Shown here: one piece after another, positions 18,599 to 27,127 of the stretch
Numbering within the stretch: position 1 is the stretch's first letter
Layout of the letters: the number at the start of each line of letters is the position of its first letter
NCBI GenBank assembly: GCA_005884925.1
Contig: VAYU01000062.1
Span: 1-64,000 of the forward strand
Direction: 5' to 3'
Source: Actinomycetota bacterium
Lineage (GTDB): Bacteria > Actinomycetota > UBA4738 > HRBIN12
Length of the DNA stretch: 64,000 nucleotides
Made by a program: the position numbers and the translations under genes
The notes under the pieces: generated by a model
Told to the model about the DNA's origin: nothing
The model's database searches: none
What the model saw: only the letters and a program-made list of their open reading frames with translations

Positions 18599-19357
18599 GT
18601 GCAGCCACCTCGTCTGCGAACGATCGTGCTGACCGCGGTCACGCTCGTCATCGTCCTCACCTGCATCCGCTTGGGCCTCTGGCAGCTCCACCGCCTGGAC
18701 GGACGGAAGGAGGCGAACGCCGAGATCTCGGCCGCGGAGGCGGCGCCTCCTCGCCCGTTGCCCGTGCTGCTCGCCGGAACGAACGACCCAACGTCGCTCC
18801 GCTTCCGCCCCACCGTCACCACCGGGACCTACGACCCGGCCCACGAGGTGCTCTTGTACGGGCGATCCTCGGTGCAGGGCGAACCCGGCGATCAGGTGTT
18901 GACGCCGCTGCGGCTCGCCGACGGGAGGGGCCTCGTGGTCGATCGCGGCTGGATCCCGCTGGATCAGGGTGTCCCCGTCACGGGCGAGGCCTCCGCGCCG
19001 ACCGGCACCGTCACGGTCGCGGGCGTCCTGTTCCCGCCGGACGCCGTCGCGGTCCCGACCGGAACCCCATCGCCCGTGGAGCGGATCACGAAGGTCGATC
19101 TGGGGCAGATCGGGGCGCAGCTCCCCTATCCGGTCCTGCCGGTCTACCTGCTCCTGCAGACCCAACGCCCGCCGCAGCAGGGGGCCCTGCCCGAACCGCC
19201 GCCCCTTCCACCGCTCACGAACGGGCCCCACCTGTCCTACGCGTTCCAATGGTTCTCGTTCGCGACGATCGCGATCGTCGGGTACGTCGTGCTGGTGGGG
19301 CGCGACCGCCGCGACGAGGTCGCGGCGGTCCGGCCCCACCCAGGAGAGGAGGTCTGA
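18599..19357 (+). CDS. SURF1 family protein (cytochrome oxidase assembly)
   Basis: 252 residues from a GTG. SURF1 topology is clear: an N-terminal membrane segment (IVLTAVTLVIVLTCIRLGLWQLHRL) with the family's WQ-x-x-R/K-type end, a large external domain with GLVVDRGWIP and GTVTVAGVLFP, then a C-terminal segment HLSYAFQWFSFATIAIVGYVVLV, the conserved YAxQWF region. SURF1 helps insert heme a into subunit I of aa3 oxidases. No oxidase genes are in the window. The next gene starts on the base after the stop. Confidence 0.92.
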   Translation: MQPPRLRTIVLTAVTLVIVLTCIRLGLWQLHRLDGRKEANAEISAAEAAPPRPLPVLLAGTNDPTSLRFRPTVTTGTYDPAHEVLLYGRSSVQGEPGDQVLTPLRLADGRGLVVDRGWIPLDQGVPVTGEASAPTGTVTVAGVLFPPDAVAVPTGTPSPVERITKVDLGQIGAQLPYPVLPVYLLLQTQRPPQQGALPEPPPLPPLTNGPHLSYAFQWFSFATIAIVGYVVLVGRDRRDEVAAVRPHPGEEV

Positions 19358-19639
19358 ATGGGCTGCCTGTTCGCGATCCTCGCGCTCATCACGCCCCGGT
19401 TCGTGGTCTTCGTGCTGTGGATCTTCACCGATTACCTCTCCACGGCCTACGGGACGTGGTTCTGGCCGACGCTCGGGTTCTTCGTCGCGCCGACCACGAC
19501 GCTTGCCTACGCCGTGGCGCGCAACGATCTCTCGACCGCGACCGGCGCGATCACCGCGGCCGGCACCCTCGTGATCCTCGTCGGGGTCCTGATCGACATC
19601 GGGCTGATCGGCGGAGGCGCTCGAGGCCGGCGCTCGTGA
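19358..19639 (+). CDS. Small membrane protein downstream of SURF1
   Basis: 93 residues with three predicted membrane segments: LFAILALITPRFVVFVLWIF, TWFWPTLGFFVAPTTTLAYA and TGAITAAGTLVILVGVLIDIGL. The ATG abuts the SURF1 stop, so the two are surely co-transcribed. AGGAGG about 10 bases upstream supports the start. Proteins of this size beginning MGCLFAIL are common in actinobacteria but have no assigned role that I know. A link to oxidase assembly is suggested only by position. Confidence 0.8.
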   Translation: MGCLFAILALITPRFVVFVLWIFTDYLSTAYGTWFWPTLGFFVAPTTTLAYAVARNDLSTATGAITAAGTLVILVGVLIDIGLIGGGARGRRS

Positions 19640-19712
19640 GCGAACGTCTGACGGGAATACGTGAGGCCCGGCGCGCCGTTCCGCGAGGCACAGACCGAAC
19701 GGAGGCTCCGCG

Positions 19713-20675
19713 ATGCCCGCACTGACGCCCGCCGACACCACGATCCTTCCCCGCGTCGATCCGGCCGACGGCGAGCCGGCACGCCCCGTCGTCGACGTTG
19801 TCGACGCGCCGTCGTTCCTCGAAGGGGAGGGGTTCAAGGTGCGGCGAGCGACCGCCGGCATCAACCTCAGCCTCGCCGATCCGTTCCTGATGCTCGACCA
19901 CATGGGAGCGGTGGAATACGCGCCCGGCGAGGCCAAGGGAGCGCCCGACCATCCCCACCGCGGGTTCGAAACCGTGACCTACATGATGGACGGGAAGATC
20001 CGCCACCGTGACTCCTACGGCGGGGGCGGGATCATCACCGACGGGGCCACGCAGTGGATGACGGCGGGCTCCGGCGTCGTCCACAGCGAGATGCCGACGG
20101 AGGATCTGTTGCAGGGAGGCGGACTCTTCCACGGCGTGCAGCTGTGGGTGAATCTCCCGGCCGCACAGAAGTGGATGCCGCCGGCCTACCAGGACCTCGA
20201 ACCCGCACAGGTCGGGCTCGTGACGTCCCAGGACGCGGGGGCGGTCGTCCGGCTGATCGCCGGCGACCTCGGCGGGATGAGCGGCCCCGGCGCGACGCGG
20301 ACGCCGATCACCTATGCCCACGCGACCCTGGCCCCCGGCGCTCGACTGCGGACGAGATGGCGCCCCGAGTTCAACGCGCTCGCGTACGTGCTGTCCGGGC
20401 GTGGGAACGTCGGCGCCGAGCGCCGCCCCATCCACGAGGGTCAGCTCGCCGTGTTCGGCAGCGGTGCCGCGATCGAGCTCGGGTCCGACGCCACGCAGGA
20501 CGAGAAGGATCGCGCAGGGGTGGAGGTCCTGTTGCTCGGTGGCTTGCCGATCCGCGAGCAGGTCTCCTGGTACGGGCCCTTCGTGATGAACACGAAGGAA
20601 GAGATCATCGAGGCGATCGAGGACTACCAGGCCGGCCGGATGGGATCGATCCCGCCCGGGCTCAGCAGGACCTGA
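19713..20675 (+). CDS. Pirin family protein (bicupin)
   Basis: 320 residues. The N-terminal cupin has the pirin metal site: DHPHRGFETVTYMMDGKIRHRDS and VVHSEMP, giving His, His, His and Glu ligands. The C-terminal pirin domain runs from about residue 200 (TYAHATLAPGARL, SGRGNVGAERRPIHEGQLAVFG). Bacterial pirins bind iron and act as quercetin 2,3-dioxygenases or redox regulators of metabolic enzymes; the exact role here is open. It is convergent with the globin gene, with only 2 bases between stops. Confidence 0.92.
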   Translation: MPALTPADTTILPRVDPADGEPARPVVDVVDAPSFLEGEGFKVRRATAGINLSLADPFLMLDHMGAVEYAPGEAKGAPDHPHRGFETVTYMMDGKIRHRDSYGGGGIITDGATQWMTAGSGVVHSEMPTEDLLQGGGLFHGVQLWVNLPAAQKWMPPAYQDLEPAQVGLVTSQDAGAVVRLIAGDLGGMSGPGATRTPITYAHATLAPGARLRTRWRPEFNALAYVLSGRGNVGAERRPIHEGQLAVFGSGAAIELGSDATQDEKDRAGVEVLLLGGLPIREQVSWYGPFVMNTKEEIIEAIEDYQAGRMGSIPPGLSRT

Positions 20676-20677
20676 TC

Positions 20678-21064
20678 TCAGAAGCGATTGCGCATCGACT
20701 CGGCGGCCGTCTCGAGATACTCCTCGAGCGCCCGCCGGATATCCGGCTCCGGGTCCAACGACGCGACGGCCGCGCGCATGTGGGTGAGCCAGTGGTCTCG
20801 CTCCTCCGGACCGATCGCGAATGGAGCGTGACGCATCCGGAGCCTCGGGTGTCCTCGCTCGTCGGAGTAGGTCGTCGGTCCGCCCCAGTACTGGGCGAGG
20901 AACAGCGACAGATGGCGGCGCGCGGCACCGAGATCCTCCGGGTGGGGATACAGGCGCAGCAACACCGGATCGGCCGCGACGCCCTCGTAGAACCGGTCGA
21001 CGAGCCGCTCGAAGAAGGGCAACCCGCCCACCCGTTCGTACACGTGCAGGGCTGGGACGGACAT
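20678..21064 (-). CDS. Group II truncated hemoglobin
   Basis: 128 residues, the size of a 2/2 globin. YERVGGLPFFERLVDRFYEGVAAD is the N-terminal helix pair, FLAQYWGGPTTYSDERGHPRL carries the group II features, and the proximal heme His is in RLRMRHAPFAI. These proteins bind oxygen or nitric oxide and can detoxify NO. The ATG gives a normal N-terminus; a long frame upstream is the shadow of the dodecin and subtilase region. Dodecin lies divergently 69 bases away. Confidence 0.92.
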   Translation of the reverse strand: MSVPALHVYERVGGLPFFERLVDRFYEGVAADPVLLRLYPHPEDLGAARRHLSLFLAQYWGGPTTYSDERGHPRLRMRHAPFAIGPEERDHWLTHMRAAVASLDPEPDIRRALEEYLETAAESMRNRF

Positions 21065-21133
21065 GGAGCGAGTGTACGGACGTCCTCGGCGCACTCGTGC
21101 GAGGATGAACCTTCGCCGCCGAGGGAGGGTGCC

Positions 21134-21349
21134 ATGAGCGAGAGCATCTACCGGGTCACCGAGGTGATCGGGACGAGCACCGAGTCGTGGGAGGACGCCG
21201 CCAAACACGCGGTGGAGACCGCGTCGGCCACGCTGCGGGACCTCCGGATCGGCGAGGTCGTCAAGCTGGATGTCACGATCGACGACGGGCACGTGACGCA
21301 CTACCGCGCCAGGGTCGCCATCTCGTTCAAGTACGAGCACGGCAACTAG
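21134..21349 (+). CDS. Dodecin
   Basis: 71 residues, the standard dodecin length. The fold marks are clear: VYRVTEVIGTSTESWEDA-type start (here IYRVTEVIGTSTESWEDAAK), the helix AVETASATLRDLRI, and beta strands EVVKLDVTIDDGHVTHYRARVAISFKY. Dodecins form hollow dodecamers that store and protect flavins or coenzyme A in the cytoplasm. GAGGGAGGG just upstream supports the ATG. Confidence 0.95.
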   Translation: MSESIYRVTEVIGTSTESWEDAAKHAVETASATLRDLRIGEVVKLDVTIDDGHVTHYRARVAISFKYEHGN

Positions 21350-21489
21350 TTCCCGGCCGTCGACGGCCGAGGCGATGTCCCCTGAACGGCGCCTCCGGCG
21401 CCGATCGCGGACCGAGACCATCGACGGATTGCGCGGCCCAGATCGCTCGGGGACACTGGTGCATCTTCCGTCCCGAGGGGCTCGGACCG

Positions 21490-23607
21490 ATGCACAACTG
21501 GGTGAAGCGGCGCGGCGTAGCCTTGCTCGCGACCGCGGGACTCCTAGCGGTCCCGATCGCGGCGCCGGCCGCCGCGGCCCCTCACGGCGCACATCATGCG
21601 GCCGCGCACGGCCACGCCCTCGTCGATCGGAACGGTGACCACCTCTCGGACGGGCTCGATGCGAAGCTGACGCACGCGAACCCCGCGACGCGGATCGATG
21701 TCGTCGCCACGTTCACCGACCGCGGCTCGATGCGGGGCGCTCGCCGGCAGCTCGGGCGCGTGGACACGATGTTCTCGTTGATCCCCGGGTTCGCCGCCCG
21801 TCTCACCCCGGGGCAGATCCGATCGATGGCCCACCGCCCGGGGATGCTGCGCGTGGAGCAGAACTTCACGATCCACGCGCTCGATGACGCGGCCAACCGC
21901 GACTTCGGGGTCACGTCCGCGCAGAACACCTTCTCGGCGACCGGCGTGGGGACGGAGGTCTGCGTCGTCGACACCGGCGTCGACCCGAACCACGAGCAGC
22001 TCGACTCGAAGGCGCCGATCCCATGGGTCGACTACATCAACGGCAAGCCCAGCCCGTACGACGACTACGGCCACGGGACGAGTGTTGCGTCGATCGCCGT
22101 CGGCGACGGCATCGGCGGTCCGACCGCGGGGCTGATGAAGGGGGTCGCTCCGGCGGCCGATCTGTCGGCGGCCAAGGTCCTCGACGCGACCGGATCGGGC
22201 GACGATTCCTTCGGCATCCTCGGGATCCAGTGGTGCGCGAATCGGGCCAGCGTCGACGTGATCTCGCTCAGCCTCGGCTCCGACGTCCCGAGCGACGGCC
22301 TGGACGGGCTCTCCCAGGCGGTGGACGCCGCGGTCCTCGACAAGGGGAAGATCGTCGTCGCGGCGGCGGGGAACGCCGGCGACTTCCCCGGCACGATCGC
22401 CTCACCCGGTTCGGCGGTCGAGGCGATCACGGTCGGCGCGACCGCCGACTGGTCCGCGCCTGTCAGCGCGCCGTACCACGCCGAGGGCCCCTACCTCGCG
22501 CCGTTCTCGAGCCGTGGTCCGACCCTGGACAACCGGACGAAGCCCGACATCGTGGCGCCGGGCGTGAACATCGGCTCCGCCGCGGCCGGCTCCGCGTCCG
22601 GCTACGTCGCGGGCCCGCAGGGCACCGGCACCTCATTCGCGACGCCGTTCGTGTCGGGTCTCGCGGCCCTGCTCCGACAGAAGCAACCGACGTGGACCCA
22701 GGCGAACGTGCGGGCCGACATCGAAGGCACCGCCTTCGATGTCGGCCCTCCGGGCAAGGACAACGAGTGGGGCGCCGGCCTGCTCGACGGCTACGAGGCC
22801 GTCGCGCAGGCCGCCGGCGCTACCGGCCAGACGCCCTTCCCCTCCTACCAGCGCCTCACCGGCTCGGTCCCCAACTTCGGAACGACCACCGAGACGTTCA
22901 CGCTCGGAGCCGGGGACCTCGGAGCGCCGATCGCCGCGACGATCACGGTCGACGGCGCGCCGTACTGCGTGCTCGACGTCGGGCCTCTCGGATGCTTCCT
23001 CTTCGAGTGGAACCCGGACCTCGATGCGTGGTTGGTCGACCCGAACGGAGCAGAGCTCGACGCCAGCACGTGCGCCGCCGGGGACGAGTGCGGTCTCGGC
23101 CGGCAGGAGACGTTGCACGCGATGCCGACGGTCGCCGGCACCTACTCGATCCGGATCGAGCCGTTCCCTGGCGATCCGAACTTCCCGACGGACCACGACG
23201 GCGCGGGCGGATCCTTCGCGATCGACCTCTTCCACGGACCGGTCAGCGGCGGGTCGCCTCCGCCTCCTCCTCCACCGCCCAACGTGCACGTCGGAGATCT
23301 GGACGATACGAGTGCGCTGCTCGCCACAGGATGGCGCGCACAGGCGCGGATCCTGGTCGAGAACCAAGACCGCGCCAGCGTCGCGGGCGCCATCGTGACC
23401 GGGAAGTGGCCGAACGGCACGACCGGCACGTGCACGGCCAACATCAACGGCCTCTGCCGGATCGGCCGGAAGCTCGCGAGGTCCAAGCTCTCGATCGTGT
23501 TCACCGTCACGAAGGTCGTCTCGGCCGCCGGCGCCTACAAGCCGGCGGCCAACCACGATCCGGACGGCGACAGCAACGGAACGAGGATCACGCTCGTCAA
23601 GCCGTAG
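21490..23607 (+). CDS. Secreted subtilisin-like serine protease (S8)
   Basis: 705 residues. A signal peptide (VALLATAGLLAVPIAAPAAAA) is followed by an inhibitor-like prodomain (DVVATFTDRGSMRGARRQL) and the S8 domain. The catalytic triad is in VCVVDTGVD (about 160), YGHGTSVASIA (about 195) and GTGTSFATPFVSG (about 383); the oxyanion Asn is in AAAGNAGDF. A pre-peptidase-like C-terminal beta domain has TYSIRIEPFPGDPNF. After a seven-proline linker comes a beta-sandwich module (VHVGDLDDTSALL onward) with two cysteines. It is an exported, self-processed endopeptidase. The upstream 140 bases show no clear riboswitch. Confidence 0.94.
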   Translation: MHNWVKRRGVALLATAGLLAVPIAAPAAAAPHGAHHAAAHGHALVDRNGDHLSDGLDAKLTHANPATRIDVVATFTDRGSMRGARRQLGRVDTMFSLIPGFAARLTPGQIRSMAHRPGMLRVEQNFTIHALDDAANRDFGVTSAQNTFSATGVGTEVCVVDTGVDPNHEQLDSKAPIPWVDYINGKPSPYDDYGHGTSVASIAVGDGIGGPTAGLMKGVAPAADLSAAKVLDATGSGDDSFGILGIQWCANRASVDVISLSLGSDVPSDGLDGLSQAVDAAVLDKGKIVVAAAGNAGDFPGTIASPGSAVEAITVGATADWSAPVSAPYHAEGPYLAPFSSRGPTLDNRTKPDIVAPGVNIGSAAAGSASGYVAGPQGTGTSFATPFVSGLAALLRQKQPTWTQANVRADIEGTAFDVGPPGKDNEWGAGLLDGYEAVAQAAGATGQTPFPSYQRLTGSVPNFGTTTETFTLGAGDLGAPIAATITVDGAPYCVLDVGPLGCFLFEWNPDLDAWLVDPNGAELDASTCAAGDECGLGRQETLHAMPTVAGTYSIRIEPFPGDPNFPTDHDGAGGSFAIDLFHGPVSGGSPPPPPPPPNVHVGDLDDTSALLATGWRAQARILVENQDRASVAGAIVTGKWPNGTTGTCTANINGLCRIGRKLARSKLSIVFTVTKVVSAAGAYKPAANHDPDGDSNGTRITLVKP

Positions 23608-23660
23608 CGGGCACCCGAGCGCAACGCAGCCCGACGTCGGTTCGGGCGTACGCTTCCGCC

Positions 23661-24935
23661 ATGGCCGTCCGAACCCGCCATTCTGGCCGTCGCGGACGGA
23701 TCCGCGGGTTCGGCTATTTCTCACGTCTGGGCCCCGCCTTCATCACGGGCGCCGCCGACGACGATCCGTCGGGAATCGGCACGTACTCGCAGGTCGGCGC
23801 GGCGTTCGGCTTTGGCCTCCTGTGGATGTCGGTCGTGACACTGCCGCTCGCGGCCGGGGTCCAAGAGCTTGCCGCCCGATTCGGGCTCGCGACGGGACAT
23901 GGGCTCGCCTCCTGCATCGCCCGCCGCTACTCGCGCGGCGTTCTCATCGGGGCGGTCGCGCTGGTGGCCACGGCGAACCTCTTCAACATCGGCGCCGATC
24001 TCGGAGCGATGGCCTCCTCGGTGCGCCTGCTCGTTCGCGTCCCCTATACGGCCGTGATCGTTGCGATGACCGCCGTGATGCTCGCCCTCGAGATCGCGGT
24101 CCCCTACCGGACGTACTCCCGCGTTCTCCGGTGGCTCACGCTCTCGCTCGGGGCGTACGTCGGCGTCTTGTTCGTCATCGACGTCGACTGGGCAGGGGTG
24201 CTTCGGGCAACGTTCGTCCCGTCGGCGACGATGAACCGAGCAGAGCTCGGCGCGATCATCGCCGTCTTGGGAACCACGATCTCGCCCTACCTGTTCTTCT
24301 GGCAAGCGAGCGAAGAGGTTGAAGAGGAGGAGCAGTTGGGGACCAAGCCCGGCGTGCTGCTGGATCGGCGTCACGTGCGTGCGATGCGTGGGGACGTCGC
24401 GGCGGGCATGACCTCGGCCGTCTTCGTGATGTTCGCGATCATGGTGGCGTCGGCATCAACCCTGCACGCGGCCCGGATCACCAACGTCCACACCGCAGCT
24501 GAGGCGGCGAGTGCGCTCGAACCCGTGGCCGGGCGCTTCGCGAGTCTGCTCTTCACCCTCGGGATCGTCGGGACCGGGATGCTCGCCGTCCCCGTGCTGG
24601 CCGGCTCGACCGCGTATGCGCTCGCGGACGCCTTCGGCTGGGAGGAGGGACTGGGCAAGACCTTCAGGCAGGCGCGTGGCTTCTACTCGGTGATCGCGGG
24701 GGCGATGGTCGTGGGCCTGGCTATGGACTTCGCAGGTATCGACCCGATCCGAGGTCTCTACCTCCCGGCGATCTTGAACGGCCTCGCCGCACCGCCCCTG
24801 ATCCTGCTGATGCTCTTCCTCGGCAACGATCCAGGGACGATGGGCAGTTGGCGCTCCGGCTGGGTGTCGAACGCGCTCGTGGGGCTGGCGCTCCTGGCGA
24901 TGGTGCTGGCGCCGATCGCGTATCTCCTCTCCTGA
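23661..24935 (+). CDS. NRAMP-like divalent metal transporter, divergent motifs
   Basis: 424 residues with about eleven membrane segments. The TM1 region is GPAFITGAADDDPSGIGTYSQ, so the classical DPGN metal site reads DPSG. In TM6 the usual MPH methionine is replaced (TTISPYLFFWQASEEVEEEE). These changes match a large bacterial branch of NRAMP-related proteins whose metal differs from canonical MntH; magnesium or other hard ions are possible. The ATG is the first after a 53-base gap from the protease. Annotators often label this branch only as divalent metal cation transporter. Confidence 0.9.
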   Translation: MAVRTRHSGRRGRIRGFGYFSRLGPAFITGAADDDPSGIGTYSQVGAAFGFGLLWMSVVTLPLAAGVQELAARFGLATGHGLASCIARRYSRGVLIGAVALVATANLFNIGADLGAMASSVRLLVRVPYTAVIVAMTAVMLALEIAVPYRTYSRVLRWLTLSLGAYVGVLFVIDVDWAGVLRATFVPSATMNRAELGAIIAVLGTTISPYLFFWQASEEVEEEEQLGTKPGVLLDRRHVRAMRGDVAAGMTSAVFVMFAIMVASASTLHAARITNVHTAAEAASALEPVAGRFASLLFTLGIVGTGMLAVPVLAGSTAYALADAFGWEEGLGKTFRQARGFYSVIAGAMVVGLAMDFAGIDPIRGLYLPAILNGLAAPPLILLMLFLGNDPGTMGSWRSGWVSNALVGLALLAMVLAPIAYLLS

Positions 24936-25670
24936 TCCCGTCTGTTGGTCCGGCGGTATCGTTCGCGGCCTCGGTCCCCCCCCAAGACCCCTCCCAGACG
25001 GTCTGGACCCACAAGAACGTGGTGGCCGACAGCCCTGGCGCGGGTGGCCTGGGCTCCTCAGCCAACCAGTTCTCGGTCCCGGTCGTCGAGAAGAACGGGG
25101 CGCTTGACATCGCTTACGTCCTCGAGGAGTGCAACACGTCGCTCGATCACGGTCTGCGGTTCAAGAAGTCCACGAACGGGAGCGCGAGCTTCTCGTCCGC
25201 CGTCAAGGTCAACAAGGCCGGGCAGTGGGCCGACAACCCGGACCTGGGGGACCAGATCCCGAACACGCATTTCCGCACGCCGAACACCGTCGCATTGGCC
25301 TACAGCGGGGTGACGGGGACCCTCGCGTTCGTCTACACGAACTACATCCGGGGGCAAGGGAACGGCGACATCGACGTGAGCCTGTCGCACGACGGCGGGA
25401 TGACGTGGTCGAACGCGATCCCGATCAGCCTGAGCAACGGCACCCCCGCGAGGAACAACCAGTTCTTCCCGTGGATCGCGGCTGACCAGAGCGGTCGATC
25501 CGTGGCGATGTGGCTGGTTCTTCGCCGCTGGTGCGTTCATCGGCGACTACAACGGGCTCGCGGCGAACGACAACGTCGTCCATCCGACATGGACCGGCGG
25601 CCGCGCCAGCGACATAGCGGTGACGGTCGGAGAGACCGACGTCTTCACCGACGTCGAGGTCCGCACCTAG
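24936..25670 (+). pseudogene. Sialidase/BNR-like exo-protein remnant
   Basis: An open frame after the transporter reads SQTVWTHKNVVADSPG, SVPVVEKNGALDIAYVLEECNTSLDHGLRF, DIDVSLSHDGGMTWSNAIPISL and FFPWIAADQSGRSVAMWL, typical of secreted beta-propeller proteins with Asp-box repeats (SHDGGMTW). It then jumps frame near 25512 to WFFAAGAFIGDYNGLAA and VTVGETDVFTDVEVRT with a TAG stop. Related proteins have roughly 50 more residues at that point, so a deletion removed sequence and frame. No start codon or signal peptide can be found, and a C8 run lies at about 24976. I regard it as a dead gene fragment. Confidence 0.7.
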
Positions 25671-25697
25671 TTCCTCCACTCGGGTGTGAGGAACGGC

Positions 25698-25731
25698 TGA
25701 ACGGGGCGGCCCGCGAGGGTCGCCCCGTTCA
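25698..25731. terminator. Strong bidirectional hairpin with GNRA loop
   Basis: TGAACGGGGCG pairs with CGCCCCGTTCA (11 bp); the inner GCCC/GGGT extends the stem to 15 bp around a GCGA tetraloop. It lies between two converging units: the sialidase remnant and the LURP-one gene. No long T run is present, but stem strength and position favour a shared terminator. Confidence 0.7.
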
Positions 25732-25744
25732 TCCATCGCGCGGA

Positions 25745-26386
25745 TCAGGGGATGAGGTCGGAGAGATCGATGCCGCCGAAGCCCCACCCGCCGGCGTCGT
25801 CCTGTTTGAGCGCGGTGTCGAGCGCAGCTGCCGATGCCACGAGCAAGAAGCGCAGGTCCGGTGACGTCGGCCCGGTGATCTCCAGGACGTAATGATCGGC
25901 CGTCGTGAACCCCTCGCGTAGGAAGCCGGCCCACGTCTTGGTCACGCGCGCGATCTCCGTCCCGCCCGCGTCATGGATCGCGAAATCCCACGAGCGCCAG
26001 TTCTCCGCGTCGATCGATCCGAGCGGTTCGTCGGCCGGTCCCCGGAGGGCGAACCGCTTCTTGCCGATCACGTTCTCCTGCACGATGGCTCCGCGGGCCG
26101 TTCCGCCCGCGTCGCGGATCTGCAACGTGGACTTGAAGATCTTCGCGGGACGGACGATCTCAAGCAGCTTCGTCCCGTCGGCCTCATAGACGGAGAGCCG
26201 GTGCGTCAAGAACTGATCCACGTCGCTCACGAGGCGGAGCAGCTTCTTCGCCTTCGACTGACCCTCCTCGCGGATCGCCCCGACCTCTTCGCCCTCCGGA
26301 TCGAGGATCCGGTACTCGTTGGTCATCTCGATCAGCTTGGCTTTCTGGCTGATCACGAGGACGTCGCGCTGAAGCAGGCTCGTCAT
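25745..26386 (-). CDS. LURP-one/phospholipid scramblase-like protein
   Basis: 213 residues. The twelve-stranded LURP-one barrel pattern is visible: RDVLVISQKAKLIEMTNEYRILDPEGEEVGAI, a DADG-like turn in VYEADGTKLLEIVRP, ALRGPADEPLGSI, and HYVLEITGPTSPDLRFLLVASAAALDTAL at the end. The last helix is hydrophobic, as in scramblase-like proteins. Bacterial members have no proven role; membrane-associated lipid binding is suspected. Neighbouring genes give no clue. Confidence 0.85.
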   Translation of the reverse strand: MTSLLQRDVLVISQKAKLIEMTNEYRILDPEGEEVGAIREEGQSKAKKLLRLVSDVDQFLTHRLSVYEADGTKLLEIVRPAKIFKSTLQIRDAGGTARGAIVQENVIGKKRFALRGPADEPLGSIDAENWRSWDFAIHDAGGTEIARVTKTWAGFLREGFTTADHYVLEITGPTSPDLRFLLVASAAALDTALKQDDAGGWGFGGIDLSDLIP

Positions 26387-26399
26387 GCGGTCATCCTAG

Positions 26400-26569
26400 C
26401 CCTGCCGACATCGTCGCTCGAAAAGCAGGCGCTCACGGAGATCGAGCGGATCCTGCGACCTGGCGGGCGGGTCTCGATGGCCGATCTGACGGTCGAGGGA
26501 GAACTACCGCCGAAGATCGCGAACAACCACAGCGCCTTGGCCGGGCGTTCGCGTTTACGGGCTCGCTAG
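26400..26569 (+). pseudogene. Fragment of a SAM methyltransferase (ArsM/UbiE type)
   Basis: A 55-residue stretch reads LEKQALTEIERILRPGGRV then SMADLTVEGELPPKIANNHSA, the post-motif III part of type 11 methyltransferases such as arsenite methyltransferase. Motif I, the SAM site and a start codon are all missing, and the frame stops after RSRLRAR. It is a small relic squeezed between two minus-strand genes; its last 15 bases overlap the end of the selenoprotein candidate. Confidence 0.6.
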
Positions 26570-27127
26570 AACGTCCTTGAGCTGGGAGACGATCTCTGCC
26601 GGCTTTACGTACATGACGCCGCCGTGCTCCATGGCGCCGTAGTCCCTCACCCAATCGATCTTTCCGTCGGATCCGACGAGGAAGAACGTGTGGCCTGGCT
26701 CATTCGTCGCCATCATCCAAGCGGGGGTCCCGTACTTCAGCCAGACCGTGTTACCTATGTCCGAGAGCATCGGAACCGTCACATCCAGTGCGCCGCCTTC
26801 TTTCTGCCAGGCGGTCACCGGATCCGGCGAGATCGCGAGCAGCTCGATACCGAGTCTCTTGAACGCTTCGTCGTTCTGCAGGTCGACCACCTGCTGCATG
26901 CAGCCACCTCAGCCAGGGCCCATGCTGAAGTAGAGCAACACGGGCTTCCCCACGTAGTCGGACAGCGAAACGGTGCCGCCGCTCGCGGACCTGAGCGAGA
27001 ACGTGGGGGCAGTGTCCCCGACGGCGATCGGGGTCGCCTCCGAGCTCGACGAACTGGTCTGCCGTGTACACCCCGCTCCCACGAACGAGAAGGCGATGGC
27101 CGCGGCGACCAACATCTGTCGTTTCAT
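26555..27127 (-). CDS. Predicted selenocysteine-containing thioredoxin-fold lipoprotein (redoxin, UxxC)
   Basis: One frame runs through an in-frame TGA at 26911-26909 and encodes 190 residues with Sec at position 73. N-terminus: hydrophobic signal (AAAIAFSFVGAGC) with a lipobox-like end. Then a redoxin/AhpC-TSA domain: VGDTAPTFSLRSASGGTVSLSDYVGKPVLLYFSMGPG, then U-G-G-C, then MQQVVDLQ, LLAISPDPVTAWQ and HTFFLVGSDGKIDWV. TGA stands exactly where the first active-site cysteine belongs, and Cys76 completes UxxC. The start overlaps the stop of the upstream CopCD gene (ATGA). The hairpin after the TGA (separate entry) fits a bacterial SECIS. Alternative: a nonsense mutation splitting a cysteine protein, but flanking sequence on both sides is intact. 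Confidence 0.82.
26878..26894 (-). promoter_or_regulatory. Candidate bacterial SECIS hairpin
   Basis: Fifteen bases after the TGA starts a stem GCAGGT / ACCTGC (6 bp) with apical loop GGTCG; one further pair follows after an A-A mismatch. The first loop bases are GG, 20 bases past the TGA, within the 16-37 base window known for bacterial SECIS elements, and GGUC is also the loop core in E. coli formate dehydrogenase mRNA. It would bind SelB. The RNA fold is by eye. Confidence 0.7.

Noticed and set aside
21350-21489. Possible riboswitch ahead of the subtilase.
   Set aside because: There are GC-rich palindromes but no recognisable conserved core of a known class.
26909-26911. Reading the TGA as a plain stop, giving a truncated lipoprotein and a separate short gene.
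   Set aside because: The downstream part has no ribosome binding site before its first ATG and lacks an active site alone. Selenocysteine explains both halves, though a nonsense mutation is not excluded.
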